Assembly: GCA_017454905.1 (NCBI GenBank)
Contig: JAFTCB010000021.1
Span: forward strand, 1 to 49,388
Direction: 5' to 3'
Origin: Bacteroidales bacterium
GTDB taxonomy: Bacteria > Bacteroidota > Bacteroidia > Bacteroidales > UBA932
DNA length: 49,388 bases
Positions 34,212-42,955 of the stretch are shown one piece after another (the stretch's first letter is position 1; each line of letters opens with the position of its first letter). The position numbers were made by a program, and so were the translations under genes. The notes under the pieces are model-generated. The model saw nothing but the letters and a program-made list of their open reading frames with translations. It did no database searches and was not told the origin of the DNA.

Positions 34212-34230
34212 TTTGACAAGAACTGTCAAA
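34212..34230. promoter_or_regulatory. operator-like inverted repeat TTTGACA-N5-TGTCAAA
   Basis: Perfect 7-bp inverted repeat (34212-34218 and 34224-34230, spacer AGAAC), 9 bp upstream of the -7 box at 34240 and covering the -33 region. Right size and place for a dimeric repressor or activator site. Confidence 0.55.
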
Positions 34231-34239
34231 ACACAGTCG

Positions 34240-34247
34240 TACTTTTG
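34240..34247 (+). promoter_or_regulatory. -7 box TACTTTTG for the 51-residue gene
   Basis: Exact TAnnTTTG, 39 nt before the ATG at 34287, with TTTG of the inverted repeat at the -33 side. Confidence 0.65.
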
Positions 34248-34286
34248 TATCGTTGAAACAAAAGAAACCCTTTAAATTCAGGCCTT

Positions 34287-34442
34287 ATGAGCAAGAATGA
34301 GAAAATACTGAACCTCCGCGCCGCCCTGGCACAGCAGATTACCGACCGCATCCACAATGAGGAGACCGCCCGGCAGATCGCCGGCAATCTCTCCGCCGAT
34401 TTCATGGAACTCTTCGGAGAACTCGACCTGATGCTGGCATAG
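34287..34442 (+). CDS. 51-residue helical protein of unknown function, own regulated promoter
   Basis: Begins MSKNEKILNLRAAL and ends MELFGELDLMLA. No signal peptide; predicted mostly helical with an amphipathic pattern. No family recognised. It has its own exact -7 box and an operator-like inverted repeat, and good codon usage without stops, which together argue it is a real, regulated small gene rather than noise. It could be a regulatory peptide. It stands alone between the divergent rhodanese gene and the convergent SH3 gene. Confidence 0.6.
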   Translation: MSKNEKILNLRAALAQQITDRIHNEETARQIAGNLSADFMELFGELDLMLA

Positions 34443-34502
34443 ACAGGGGAATCCGGGCCAGTATTGACTTCTTCCTTACGCACGCTGCCGGACCGCAAAG
34501 AA

Positions 34503-35585
34503 CTACGGACAGGTCGTATAAGGGTTGCCGCAGAGCCAACGGGTCTCGATCCAGCCGGTCCCGGCTTGGGCCTTGACCTTCGTCCATTCTCCGTCAGGAC
34601 TCAGGTCCATCGGGCGGACGGCCGCTTCTTCGGTCTTGATGACCGCTGCTACGGAGGAGTCGGCGGAAGGCTCTTGATACAGGTTAAGCGACTGGCCGCC
34701 ATAGTTGCGGGTACGCATCTCCAGCACGGAATAATGGATCCAGGCCTCCCCCGCGATCTCGACGCCATTGACTGTCTTGGCATGAATCTGCCACCAGCCG
34801 TTTTTCGGATTGTAAACAGTAAATGCATTGGATTCGAACTCCGGCCAATCTTCGTATTCCTCTTCTTCCGGGGAGAGCTCCGGTTCACCTCCCAGGCGGA
34901 CAATGACCTTGCCGCTTGGCTTGTCCCGGACGTTGGTGATGCCTGACGGATCCGGATCGTTGACATAGCAGTAGATCGAGACAGGGGCCGAGTCCTGATA
35001 GACGAAAACGCCGTCCTTGAGGACGATATGGTCGGAAGGCACATACTCGTTGTACACCTCGATGGATCCGCCGGTGCGGGGAATGATGAAATTGTCGGAC
35101 ATGCCGTAGTTCATCCCCTCCGGCTCGCGTGCCGGCTTCATCACGCCTTTCGCCGTGTCAACGCGCAGGAAATAGATCCGCGGCAGCGTGTCCTCGTCGA
35201 GGTTGATCATCTTGATCACGAACCAGCCTTTGTCGTCCGGAAGAGGCCAGAAACGGGCCTCCGTCTCGGCGAGTTCTTCCGTCTTGAGGCGGAGCTTGAC
35301 GTAATTGTTTTTCTCATCGAGTTTGAATTCGGCTACGGCGATATCGATGTTCTCCGAATCGCCGGTGAACTGGGCCAGCAGCGCGTGCATCATCGGGTTC
35401 GCGTCGTACTCGCGCGCGAATGACTTCACCATCTCGCCGAACAGGTGTCCGCTTCCGGCATTGATGAAGGAATACTCCTTGCTTTCATCCCACTTCTCGG
35501 CGATGCCGAACACACTCAGTTTCTGCTGGGCGAGAAGCGGCAGCATGCACATCAGGGTCATAGAGAGGGTCAGGATTCTTTTCAT
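34503..35585 (-). CDS. secreted protein with two SH3-type domains
   Basis: 360 residues from the ATG at 35585, with signal peptide ending LPLLAQ. Residues ~20-200 are an unassigned, mixed domain with many acidic residues (INLDEDTLPRIYFLRV). The C-terminal ~150 residues form two bacterial SH3-like repeats: GITNVRDKPSGKVIVRL with WWQIHAKTV, and SLNLYQEPSADSSVAAVIK with GEWTKVKAQAGTGWIETRWL. Such domains bind cell-wall or proteins in the periplasm. It follows the DUF2207 gene by 27 nt and is co-transcribed. The longer upstream reading adds ten unlikely residues. Confidence 0.8.
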   Translation of the reverse strand: MKRILTLSMTLMCMLPLLAQQKLSVFGIAEKWDESKEYSFINAGSGHLFGEMVKSFAREYDANPMMHALLAQFTGDSENIDIAVAEFKLDEKNNYVKLRLKTEELAETEARFWPLPDDKGWFVIKMINLDEDTLPRIYFLRVDTAKGVMKPAREPEGMNYGMSDNFIIPRTGGSIEVYNEYVPSDHIVLKDGVFVYQDSAPVSIYCYVNDPDPSGITNVRDKPSGKVIVRLGGEPELSPEEEEYEDWPEFESNAFTVYNPKNGWWQIHAKTVNGVEIAGEAWIHYSVLEMRTRNYGGQSLNLYQEPSADSSVAAVIKTEEAAVRPMDLSPDGEWTKVKAQAGTGWIETRWLCGNPYTTCP

Positions 35586-35612
35586 ATCAATGGGGTATAA
35601 ACAATAATTCAT

Positions 35613-37349
35613 TTACCGGCTTCCGCCGCCGTGTCCGCCACCGCTGTGCCCCCCGCCTCCGCGGCGGGAAGAATGTCCGCCTCCGCCGGAATAGCGCGTA
35701 TGGGCGGTGGAAGAGGAATAGGAATGGCTTCGCGTATCAGCAGCCACCGACATCTGCTTGGACCTGGCGGCATGATAGAAGGAGGTGGAAACGGCATTCA
35801 GACTGGTCAGGAAATCCTGGCCGGAGCCAAGGTGAGACTGTGCCATGTAGGCAGCGTACTGTTCCGGGTAGAGCTGCCGGAAGCTTTTGGAAACCTTGTC
35901 CGCAATGCCGAACAACTGGGCGAAGACCAGATAATCTTTCCACAGTGTCACTTCCGGGACCTCCCGCTGGTCGGAGATCGTGAAATCCTGCAGGAAATTC
36001 CGGAACCGTGGCAACTCGCACCGCGTTTCGCGGGGCAGGTCCTTCCAGACCTTGATCCCGTTCAGGGAGGCATCATGCGGCCATAAGTTCACTTTCATGT
36101 AATGACTTTCCGACCATTTCCGGAATTCATTCTCTTCCAGGATGCCGTTCTCTCCGGCTGCATCACAGGCGGCCCGGTAAACCTCCCTCTCCAGCGGATC
36201 GTCCGTATCCGGCTGCCGCTGCTTCATCATGCGCAGGTTCCAGCGGTCATCGCCGGCGGGATTCTTCTCCGGAACGGCCAGCCCTTGCTGCACCCAGCGC
36301 AGGAAATAGGCGCCGATCAGCCTGGGGAACATGCTGTCCTTGGTCTCCAGCCGGTCTCCGTAGTCAAGCAGGGCAAAGGCCGCATCCAGCCGCCCGCCGA
36401 GCGGGATATCCCGGAACCATCCCGTGATGCGCTTACTGCCGAAATACTCTTTCCCGTAGCGGATTCCGGTGACGCGCCGGAAGTACTTGGCCAGCAGGCC
36501 CCACAGGGAGGTCACCACGAGCGGAATGATAATCAGGATCAGGAACAGATACCATAGGACCCGGAAGAACTCTTTCACGTCCACGTCCCCGTCCGTTGCA
36601 TCATAATAGTCGCTGCCGGCGAAAGCAGCCTCCTGCAGCTGTGCGAAGGTCCGCGTGTCCGTCGTGAAAGGATCGAAGAGGTCCTTGTCGAAACGCATCA
36701 GCACGGTGAGGTTGTCGTAGTATTGCAGCGGCTCCGTCGATTCGATGATCACATCACCGTTCTCCACGCGGGTGTCCGCTTCGCAACCGAAGACCCAGAC
36801 GCCCATGTTGCCCCCGTCCCCCGCCTGCCAGACGGCGGTGGAATCCACCTCGTTGTGGATGACCAGGCGCACGGAGTCCGGGCTGTCGGTCCATTCGTCA
36901 TTGAGGAAACGCCAGTTGAAGGCGTTGTTCTCTCCATCCGCGGACCGCTGCACGAGGTTGCCGATGACATAGAGGATGGTATAGACATGATTGCCGTATT
37001 CCCCCTGCCCCCAGCAGAGTTCCACGCCGTCGCTCTTCTCGACGATACCGCTGCGGTGTGTTTTCTGGGAAAGCGTGCGGTCAGAGTTCCAGTTCCGGCC
37101 GTCGCTTTCAAACTTGATGTTGTTCTCGTAAACGCTCAGATCCCGGACCGTGCGCTGGCCCAGGTTGTCGATCGGAATATACCATTCCGTGCCCTGGGTG
37201 ACGTTGACATCCCAGGTCTGCCGGACAACGGCATTTCCGTTCTTGACCAGCCACACCTCCGTTTCGATGCGACGGATGTCCGTGGCACCGGATACGATTT
37301 GCAGCAGGAAGAGTCCTGCCAGTACAGGAAGGATATAACGCGTTTTCAT
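35613..37349 (-). CDS. DUF2207 family membrane protein with a Gly/His/Ser-rich tail
   Basis: 578 residues from the ATG at 37349. Signal peptide to about residue 21, then the DUF2207 extracytoplasmic domain (~22-240; RRIETEVWLVKNGNAVVRQTWDV and YIPIDNLGQRTVRDLSVYE are typical openings), a membrane helix (~262-286), and a cytosolic YciQ-like region (~290-510). The last ~60 residues are almost only Gly, Ser and His (SGGGGHSSRRGGGGHSGGGHGGG). Function unknown; a metal-binding role for the His tail is speculation. The -7 box ends 6 nt before the ATG. First of two genes with the SH3 protein. Confidence 0.85.
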   Translation of the reverse strand: MKTRYILPVLAGLFLLQIVSGATDIRRIETEVWLVKNGNAVVRQTWDVNVTQGTEWYIPIDNLGQRTVRDLSVYENNIKFESDGRNWNSDRTLSQKTHRSGIVEKSDGVELCWGQGEYGNHVYTILYVIGNLVQRSADGENNAFNWRFLNDEWTDSPDSVRLVIHNEVDSTAVWQAGDGGNMGVWVFGCEADTRVENGDVIIESTEPLQYYDNLTVLMRFDKDLFDPFTTDTRTFAQLQEAAFAGSDYYDATDGDVDVKEFFRVLWYLFLILIIIPLVVTSLWGLLAKYFRRVTGIRYGKEYFGSKRITGWFRDIPLGGRLDAAFALLDYGDRLETKDSMFPRLIGAYFLRWVQQGLAVPEKNPAGDDRWNLRMMKQRQPDTDDPLEREVYRAACDAAGENGILEENEFRKWSESHYMKVNLWPHDASLNGIKVWKDLPRETRCELPRFRNFLQDFTISDQREVPEVTLWKDYLVFAQLFGIADKVSKSFRQLYPEQYAAYMAQSHLGSGQDFLTSLNAVSTSFYHAARSKQMSVAADTRSHSYSSSTAHTRYSGGGGHSSRRGGGGHSGGGHGGGSR

Positions 37350-37355
37350 TTTAGG

Positions 37356-37363
37356 CAAAGATA
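37356..37363 (-). promoter_or_regulatory. -7 box TATCTTTG adjoining the DUF2207 start
   Basis: Exact TAnnTTTG on the reverse strand, ending 6 nt before the ATG at 37349. Confidence 0.6.
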
Positions 37364-37392
37364 ATAGAAATCAAGGATTTAAGCGCAGATGC

Positions 37393-37845
37393 CTAAAACA
37401 ATTCCGCCAGTGACGCTGCGAGGGCTTCCAGCCCCGCGGCGTCTTCTGCATCGAAGGTCGCCAGTTCGCGGCTGTCGATATCCAGTACGGCCAGCACGGT
37501 CCCGTCCCGCAGGATGGGGACGACGATCTCGCTGCGTGACTCGGAACTGCAAGCGATATGTCCCGGAAATTCTTCGACATCCGGCACGATGACCGTCTCC
37601 GCCCGCTGCCAGGCCGTGCCGCAGACGCCCTTGCCGAAGGGAATACGGGTGCAGGCAACCGGGCCCTGGAAGGGGCCCAGCACCAGTTCGCGGCCGCGGA
37701 CGAGATAGAATCCCGTCCACCAGAAACCGAATGTCCCATGGATCAGCGCAGCGGCGTTTGCGAGGTTGGCCGTCAGGTCAGACTCCCCTTCCAACAGGCC
37801 GTGCATCTGCTTCAGGAGCAGGGCATATTGTTCGGATTTGCTCAT
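37393..37845 (-). CDS. msrC: free methionine-(R)-sulfoxide reductase (GAF-domain fRMsr)
   Basis: 150 residues, single GAF domain. Three conserved cysteines, C65 (VACTRIPFGKGVCG), C75 and C99 (HIACSSESRSEIVVP), have the same 10- and 24-residue spacing as C91, C101 and C125 of yeast fRMsr, the catalytic set. FWWTGFYLV and DIDSRELATFDAEDA are further family marks. Reduces free Met-R-sulfoxide in the cytoplasm, using thioredoxin. Starts in the 4-nt overlap ATGA with the CPBP gene, so both come from one message. Confidence 0.93.
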   Translation of the reverse strand: MSKSEQYALLLKQMHGLLEGESDLTANLANAAALIHGTFGFWWTGFYLVRGRELVLGPFQGPVACTRIPFGKGVCGTAWQRAETVIVPDVEEFPGHIACSSESRSEIVVPILRDGTVLAVLDIDSRELATFDAEDAAGLEALAASLAELF

Positions 37846-38669
37846 CGCTCGTCACGCTTACAGCGGCTGAGCAGGATCACGGTCAGCAGCAGACCCACCA
37901 CGACAGCAGGAACGGAGGCCTCGGCGCCGAAAAGCCCGCCGGTGATCCACTCGGGACCGCTGATGATGGCGGAAAAGATCTTGTCCGGCACCGGATTGCC
38001 GGAAACGGCAAAGCCCAGGACATTGCCCTGGACAAAGTTCCAGGCCCAGTGGATGCCGATGGGCAGCCAAAGCGTCCCCGACCACTTGTAGGCGGCGCCG
38101 AGCAGCAGACCGGCTTCGACCGCAATGGCGAAAGCCCCCCACAGCGTCGCGCCAGGATTGGCCAGGTGGACGGCACCGAACAGCAGCGCCGAAACGATCA
38201 GGGCGGCGGCAGTGTTCCACCGGTCATCGATCAAGCGGAAAATGATCCCGCGGAAGATGATCTCTTCGTACACGGCGACCATAAAGAAATGCAGGAAATA
38301 GGTCAGCAACGGCAGGAAGGCGAAATGCGCCTCCGTAATGCGGTAGCTGCCCGCGAGGGCCATCAGGCCTACGACGACGGCAAAATAACAGACTCCCAGA
38401 AGCAGGCCCAGGCCGAGATCGGCCCAGGTTCGTTTCATGGCGAGTTCCGTGACGGGACGGCGCTCGGTCAGATTGGTCCAGACGGCATAGACAAACAAGC
38501 CGAACAGGCCGGTTCCGACCGCAATGCCCATGACGGCCCAGGGGACGAGCGGCAGTTCCACGCCCATCTCCGAGAAACCGTAGAGCAGGAAGAACAGGAT
38601 CAGTCCGCCCAGCAGGCAGAGGATCCATTTCCAAAGCGGCATCCGCGCCGCAGAAGTATATTTGCGCAT
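37842..38669 (-). CDS. CPBP family intramembrane metalloprotease
   Basis: 275 residues, about eight membrane helices. The CPBP/Abi (CAAX-protease-like) motifs are present: EEIIFRG (E135, E136, R140), AVHLANPG (H168) and IGIHWAWNFVQG (H207, N211). Members cleave or bind substrates inside the membrane; targets in Bacteroidetes are mostly unknown. -7 box 21 nt upstream of the ATG. Coupled by ATGA to the methionine sulfoxide reductase downstream. Confidence 0.9.
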   Translation of the reverse strand: MRKYTSAARMPLWKWILCLLGGLILFFLLYGFSEMGVELPLVPWAVMGIAVGTGLFGLFVYAVWTNLTERRPVTELAMKRTWADLGLGLLLGVCYFAVVVGLMALAGSYRITEAHFAFLPLLTYFLHFFMVAVYEEIIFRGIIFRLIDDRWNTAAALIVSALLFGAVHLANPGATLWGAFAIAVEAGLLLGAAYKWSGTLWLPIGIHWAWNFVQGNVLGFAVSGNPVPDKIFSAIISGPEWITGGLFGAEASVPAVVVGLLLTVILLSRCKRDER

Positions 38670-38690
38670 GTCAATTTCAGTTAAGGGCTA

Positions 38691-38698
38691 CAAATATA
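38691..38698 (-). promoter_or_regulatory. -7 box TATATTTG for the CPBP-fRMsr operon
   Basis: Exact TAnnTTTG on the reverse strand, 21 nt before the ATG at 38669. Confidence 0.7.
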
Positions 38699-38724
38699 CA
38701 ATGAAATGCTGTCTTTGCCAACTA

Positions 38725-39744
38725 CTACAGGGAGGCTTTCGCCTGCTCCATCGCGGCGATCACGCGGTCGCACCAGGCGTCGAATTCCGGATCCGGCGTC
38801 TGCAATTCCGGATGTGCGAGGATATTCTCGATCGTCCGACGCACGCCCTGGTCAAAGCGCGTCGTGCAGCAGAAACCTGGCACGATGCGCTTGAGTTTGC
38901 GGTTGTCGAAGAAAACGGTCCAAGCCTTATCACCGAGCAGCTCTCCTTCGAAATCATACGGTCCCACGGCAGCCAGGAAGTCGGAAGGCACATAACAGGC
39001 TTTCAGCTCCACGCCGAGGACATCCGCAATGATCCCGTAGATCTGCCGCCAGGTCAGCGTCTCATCCGAGGTGATCTGGAAGGCGTTGCCGATGGCGTGC
39101 GCATTGCCCATCAGGCCGCAGAAGCCCTTGGCGAAATCCGTGTTGTGCGTAAGTGTCCACTGGGAGGTGCCGTCGCCGTGGATGATGACCGGCTTGCCTT
39201 CCAGCATGCGTTTCAGTACCTGCCAGGAGCCGTTCGGCCCATGCACGGCCAGGGGGACCTTGCGGTCGTCATAGGTATGGCTCGGACGGATGATCGTGAC
39301 CGGGAAGCCTTCCGTGCGGAACTTCTCCATCAGGAACTCCTCGCAGGCGATTTTGTCCCGGGAGTACTGCCAGTGGGGATTCGAGAGCGGCGTGCTTTCC
39401 GTAATGAAGGGATTGACGGCAGGCTTCTGGTAGGCCGAAGCGGAACTGATATACATATACTGCTTCGTCCTGCCCCGGAACAGGCGCCAGTCGCGCTCGA
39501 CCTGGGCCGGGACAAAACCGATGAAATCGCAGATGCAGTCCCACTGGATGCCCTCCAGGAGCCGGGCGATCTCTGCCTCGTCATTGATGTCCGCCTGCAG
39601 TTGGCGGACATTCCCGGGCACCGCCTCGGGGCGCGTGCCCCGATTGAGCAGATAGAGCTCCCATTCCCCTTCCGCGGCCACCCGGGCCGTGATGGCGGTA
39701 CTGATGGTGCCGGTGCCGCCGATGAAAAGCGCTTTCTTTTTCAT
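38725..39744 (-). CDS. NAD-dependent epimerase/dehydratase family protein (extended SDR)
   Basis: 339 residues. Rossmann NAD(P) site GGTGTIS (9-15) and the catalytic Y-x3-K (Y127, K131 in YSRDK) with Ser at 100/101 (YISSASAYQ). VTIIRPSHTY and HGDGTSQWTLTHNTDFAKGF are typical of atypical/extended SDRs acting on sugars or nucleotide sugars. Its start overlaps the alcohol dehydrogenase stop as TAATG, so it is translationally coupled. Substrate unknown. Confidence 0.88.
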   Translation of the reverse strand: MKKKALFIGGTGTISTAITARVAAEGEWELYLLNRGTRPEAVPGNVRQLQADINDEAEIARLLEGIQWDCICDFIGFVPAQVERDWRLFRGRTKQYMYISSASAYQKPAVNPFITESTPLSNPHWQYSRDKIACEEFLMEKFRTEGFPVTIIRPSHTYDDRKVPLAVHGPNGSWQVLKRMLEGKPVIIHGDGTSQWTLTHNTDFAKGFCGLMGNAHAIGNAFQITSDETLTWRQIYGIIADVLGVELKACYVPSDFLAAVGPYDFEGELLGDKAWTVFFDNRKLKRIVPGFCCTTRFDQGVRRTIENILAHPELQTPDPEFDAWCDRVIAAMEQAKASL

Positions 39745-40925
39745 TATTTAGCCATTCTGTAGATTGCTTCCATATCTTCGCGGGCGAGCCGCTTGAAACC
39801 GCCGATCCTGATCGCGCCGTCGTGGCTGCATTTGCGGGCCATTTCGCGGATTTCTTCTTCCGTGATCTCCCGGCCCAGCAGTTCGTGGATGTTGATCGGC
39901 ATGCCGATGGCATGGTAGAAGTGCTCGATCGCCTCGATGCCCCGGAGCGCAGTGCCCTCGGGATCGGAGAAGTCATTGGGCACGTCCATCACGTTCACGG
40001 CGAACTGCACGAAGCGGCTGATCTCCTCCTTGTAGACATAGCGCGCCCAGCTGGGCCAGATTGCCGCAAGGCCGGCGCCGTGCGTGACGTCGAACATCGC
40101 GCTGAGTTCATGCTCAAGGCTGTGCGTGGACCAGTCTTCCTCGACGCCGCATCCGGTCAGGCCATTGTGCGCGATGCTGCCGCCCCACATGATCTGGGCA
40201 CGGTTCCGGTAGTCCTCGGGATCCTTGAGCACCGCGAATACGCAATCCTTCATGGTGCGGAGCACGGCTTCGGCAAGCGCATCCGTGAAGGTCATGTCGG
40301 TATCGTGGGTGAAATAGCGCTCCATCGTGTGCATCATCATATCCGTCACGCCGGCGGCCGTCTGATACGGCGGCAGGGTGAAGGTGCGGCGCGGATTCAT
40401 GATGGCGAACTTCGGACGGGAAATGTCGTTGGAATAGCCCACCTTGATGTCGCCGTCTTCATTGGTGATCACGCTGGCTTCGCTCATCTCGCTTCCGGCG
40501 GCGGGGATGGTCAGCACGGAAGCGACGGGCAGACAGGTGACGGCTTCGGCTTTGCCGCTGTAGAAGTCCCAGACTTCCCCGGCATACGGGACGCCGTAGG
40601 CAATCGCCTTCGCGGAGTCGATCACGCTGCCGCCGCCGACGGCAAGCAGGAAATCCACGCCCTCGCGGCGGCAAAGTTCAATCCCCTCGTGGACCTTGGA
40701 AAGCCGGGGATTCGGCACGACACCGCCCAGCAGGACAATCTCCAGGCCGCCTTCGCGGAGCAGGTTGCAGATTTTGTCAAGCAGGCCGGACCTGACGGCG
40801 CTCTTGCCGCCATAATGCACCAGGACCTTGTGCCCGCCATAATGCTTGACCAGATCGGCGACTTTTTCTTCGGATTGCTCTCCGAACACGACCTGTGTCG
40901 GAGCATAGTAATTAAAATCTTTCAT
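39744..40925 (-). CDS. iron-containing alcohol dehydrogenase (BdhA/YqhD-like)
   Basis: 393 residues. Rossmann loop AVGGGSVIDSAKAIA (about 95-109) binds NADP(H). Metal ligands are D195 and H199 (GVTDMMMHTMERY), H268 (STHSLEHEL) and H282 (DVTHGAGLA), the Fe-ADH set. GVEEDWSTHSLEHELSAMFDVTHG is a YqhD/butanol-dehydrogenase signature (cut short). Reduces aldehydes with NADPH in the cytoplasm. First gene of a two-gene operon with the SDR; -7 box 24 nt upstream and the 10-mer CCGTTAGCAC 4 nt before the ATG. Confidence 0.93.
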   Translation of the reverse strand: MKDFNYYAPTQVVFGEQSEEKVADLVKHYGGHKVLVHYGGKSAVRSGLLDKICNLLREGGLEIVLLGGVVPNPRLSKVHEGIELCRREGVDFLLAVGGGSVIDSAKAIAYGVPYAGEVWDFYSGKAEAVTCLPVASVLTIPAAGSEMSEASVITNEDGDIKVGYSNDISRPKFAIMNPRRTFTLPPYQTAAGVTDMMMHTMERYFTHDTDMTFTDALAEAVLRTMKDCVFAVLKDPEDYRNRAQIMWGGSIAHNGLTGCGVEEDWSTHSLEHELSAMFDVTHGAGLAAIWPSWARYVYKEEISRFVQFAVNVMDVPNDFSDPEGTALRGIEAIEHFYHAIGMPINIHELLGREITEEEIREMARKCSHDGAIRIGGFKRLAREDMEAIYRMAK

Positions 40926-40949
40926 ATTCGTGCTAACGGATTATTTAGA

Positions 40950-40957
40950 CAAATGTA
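40950..40957 (-). promoter_or_regulatory. -7 box TACATTTG for the alcohol dehydrogenase operon
   Basis: Exact TAnnTTTG on the reverse strand, 24 nt before the ATG at 40925. Confidence 0.7.
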
Positions 40958-40975
40958 GGGATTATTCTTCATATT

Positions 40976-42946
40976 TCAGTCTGCATAGCTGATCCGTCCG
41001 CCCGACAGGCGCACCAGGTCGGGCAGGTCGTAGCAGCGCAGCGCTCCGGGCACGACGTTGGAAAGCATGTCGTACTGAAGCGGATTCTCCAGGTAGCTGC
41101 GCCAGGTGCGGAGCGAACGGCTCAGCGTTACCTTGCGTATGCGCGCATCCAGGACGGCCGCATGGGCGGCCACGGGGCCGCAGAAACCTTCTGCCGTGAT
41201 GCGGACCGGACGACCCTGCAGCATTTCCTGTGCATCGCAGAAATCCAGCAGCGTCAGCACATCCATCACGCGCTGCCCCGGAAGCGGCCGGCCGATGTGC
41301 AGGCAGGTCGCCGCGAGGCGGTATTCCTTGTTCCAGTATTTCAGCAGATTGTACTCCACCGGATCCGCACTCTCCCCCAGTCCGCGTAAATCGGCAAAAA
41401 GCAGGATGGTCCCGTCGGAAACCGCATCATAGCGGTCCAGTTCTGAAAGCAGGGAGCCTTTTCCTTGGTCGCAGAGCCGGACCTCGATCCCCGAGTCCGG
41501 ACGGACATTTTCGGGCACGCGCACGACGACCGGCACGGGGAATTCCCCCTCCCGGTTCAGCTGGAAGCGGTATTCCGTGAAGCCGCGCAATTCCCGGCTC
41601 CCGGAAGAGACGGCCTGGACGGGAGCCGGATCGCCCCCGAGGCCCAGCAATTGGCGGATGCCCGCCTGCACGGAAGCGGGGTCCTGCGCGCAGAAAGCCT
41701 CCCGCGCCGGAGCGAGCGCATCCATTTCAGCCAGCGTGGCCTGCATGGTGCTCTGCGCATCCGGGAATTCGAGATTGACTTGCCCGGAAGCCGTACAGAG
41801 CATATCCGTGCCGCGCCAGGGAGCGCTTTCCACCGCGGGCGCGGTATCCTGGAGCAGCCAGCGGCGGAACCACCCGATCAGATGCTCCTGCACGTCCGGC
41901 GGTGTGGCGTGTCCGTCTTCGGCATAGTATTGCGAGACCGCTTCCGGTACACCGAGGACCGTGTACGCCTTCTTCAGATCCTCGAAACCCTGCAGCGCAC
42001 CCCAGTGGTCCACGAAATCGTATTTCCCGTCCAGGATGATGACGGGCCGGGGCGCCATCGCCAGTACCAGGTCGGCGCCCTCAATGTGCGCACTCCCCTC
42101 GAAGGGCATCTGCTGGCAGCCGTCGGAAGGGCCGATCAGTTCGAGCGTCCGCAGGCGCGAAGAAAAGAACAGGCCCACGCAGGCGCACTGGATGCGGTCG
42201 TCCAGGGCGATCAGGTAGGAGGCCATCGTGCCGCCTCCGGAGAAACCGTAGCAGCCGATCCGCTCCGGATCGATATCCTTGCGCGTGAGCAGGTAGTCGA
42301 CGGCGCGGCTGTTGTCAAACGCCTGCTGGGCGGCCAGGTTGCTCCCCAGAAGCACATAAGGTGCGTTGAGCAGGGTGTGCTCCGTCGTCGCTCCGCGCGT
42401 GAGGTCGTTCCCCTGCGCGTCCAGCAGCTGCATCCGTTCTCCCTGACCGAGGGGATCCACATGGATGACAGCGATCCCGTTGCGGGCCATCAGCGTGGCC
42501 TGCGCGGAACCGTTGCCCTTGCCTGCGGCAGAGTGGCCGGGCATTTCCACACAGGCGGGAATGCGCCCGCGGATTTTCTCCGGCCGGTACAGATGCGCTG
42601 TCACATAGCGCCCGGGGGCACTCTGGAAAATGACCTTTTCCACCACGAAACCGTCGCCCTGGACGGTCGCGACCGTACGGGCATTCAGCGGACCGCGCGG
42701 CGGCAGTTCCCCGAAGAGGACGGCCATCCGCTCCCGGATGCCGGTGACGTATTGCTCCATCGCCGCGCGGGACCGTGTCGCTTCCGCGAAAGCGGCATCC
42801 CGCTCCGCCGTCTGGCGGTGCAGGTCGCGCATGATATATTGATGATAGGCCAGCGGCTGGCGGAAACGCAGTGCCTGATAGTTCTCCTGCGCCGCTGCCG
42901 GCAGCAGGGCGGCGCACAGCAGCGCCGCAGCCAGAATCTTTTTCAT
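40976..42946 (-). CDS. large secreted alpha/beta hydrolase (acetylxylan-esterase-like)
   Basis: 656 residues with signal peptide (ALLPAAAQ). Residues ~90-370 form an alpha/beta hydrolase of the acetylxylan esterase/PF12715 type: YRPEKIRGRIPACVEMPGHSAAGKG, VIHVDPLGQGER, and the nucleophile elbow GFSGGGT (Ser236). VILDGKYDFVDHW and EDGHATPP supply the Asp and His. The second half (~380-656) looks like a diverged, probably inactive copy of the same fold. It deacetylates or de-esterifies plant-type glycans, substrate inferred. It follows the GH31 gene by 9 nt, suggesting shared use on one glycan. Confidence 0.85.
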   Translation of the reverse strand: MKKILAAALLCAALLPAAAQENYQALRFRQPLAYHQYIMRDLHRQTAERDAAFAEATRSRAAMEQYVTGIRERMAVLFGELPPRGPLNARTVATVQGDGFVVEKVIFQSAPGRYVTAHLYRPEKIRGRIPACVEMPGHSAAGKGNGSAQATLMARNGIAVIHVDPLGQGERMQLLDAQGNDLTRGATTEHTLLNAPYVLLGSNLAAQQAFDNSRAVDYLLTRKDIDPERIGCYGFSGGGTMASYLIALDDRIQCACVGLFFSSRLRTLELIGPSDGCQQMPFEGSAHIEGADLVLAMAPRPVIILDGKYDFVDHWGALQGFEDLKKAYTVLGVPEAVSQYYAEDGHATPPDVQEHLIGWFRRWLLQDTAPAVESAPWRGTDMLCTASGQVNLEFPDAQSTMQATLAEMDALAPAREAFCAQDPASVQAGIRQLLGLGGDPAPVQAVSSGSRELRGFTEYRFQLNREGEFPVPVVVRVPENVRPDSGIEVRLCDQGKGSLLSELDRYDAVSDGTILLFADLRGLGESADPVEYNLLKYWNKEYRLAATCLHIGRPLPGQRVMDVLTLLDFCDAQEMLQGRPVRITAEGFCGPVAAHAAVLDARIRKVTLSRSLRTWRSYLENPLQYDMLSNVVPGALRCYDLPDLVRLSGGRISYAD

Positions 42947-42955
42947 ATCTTATTG

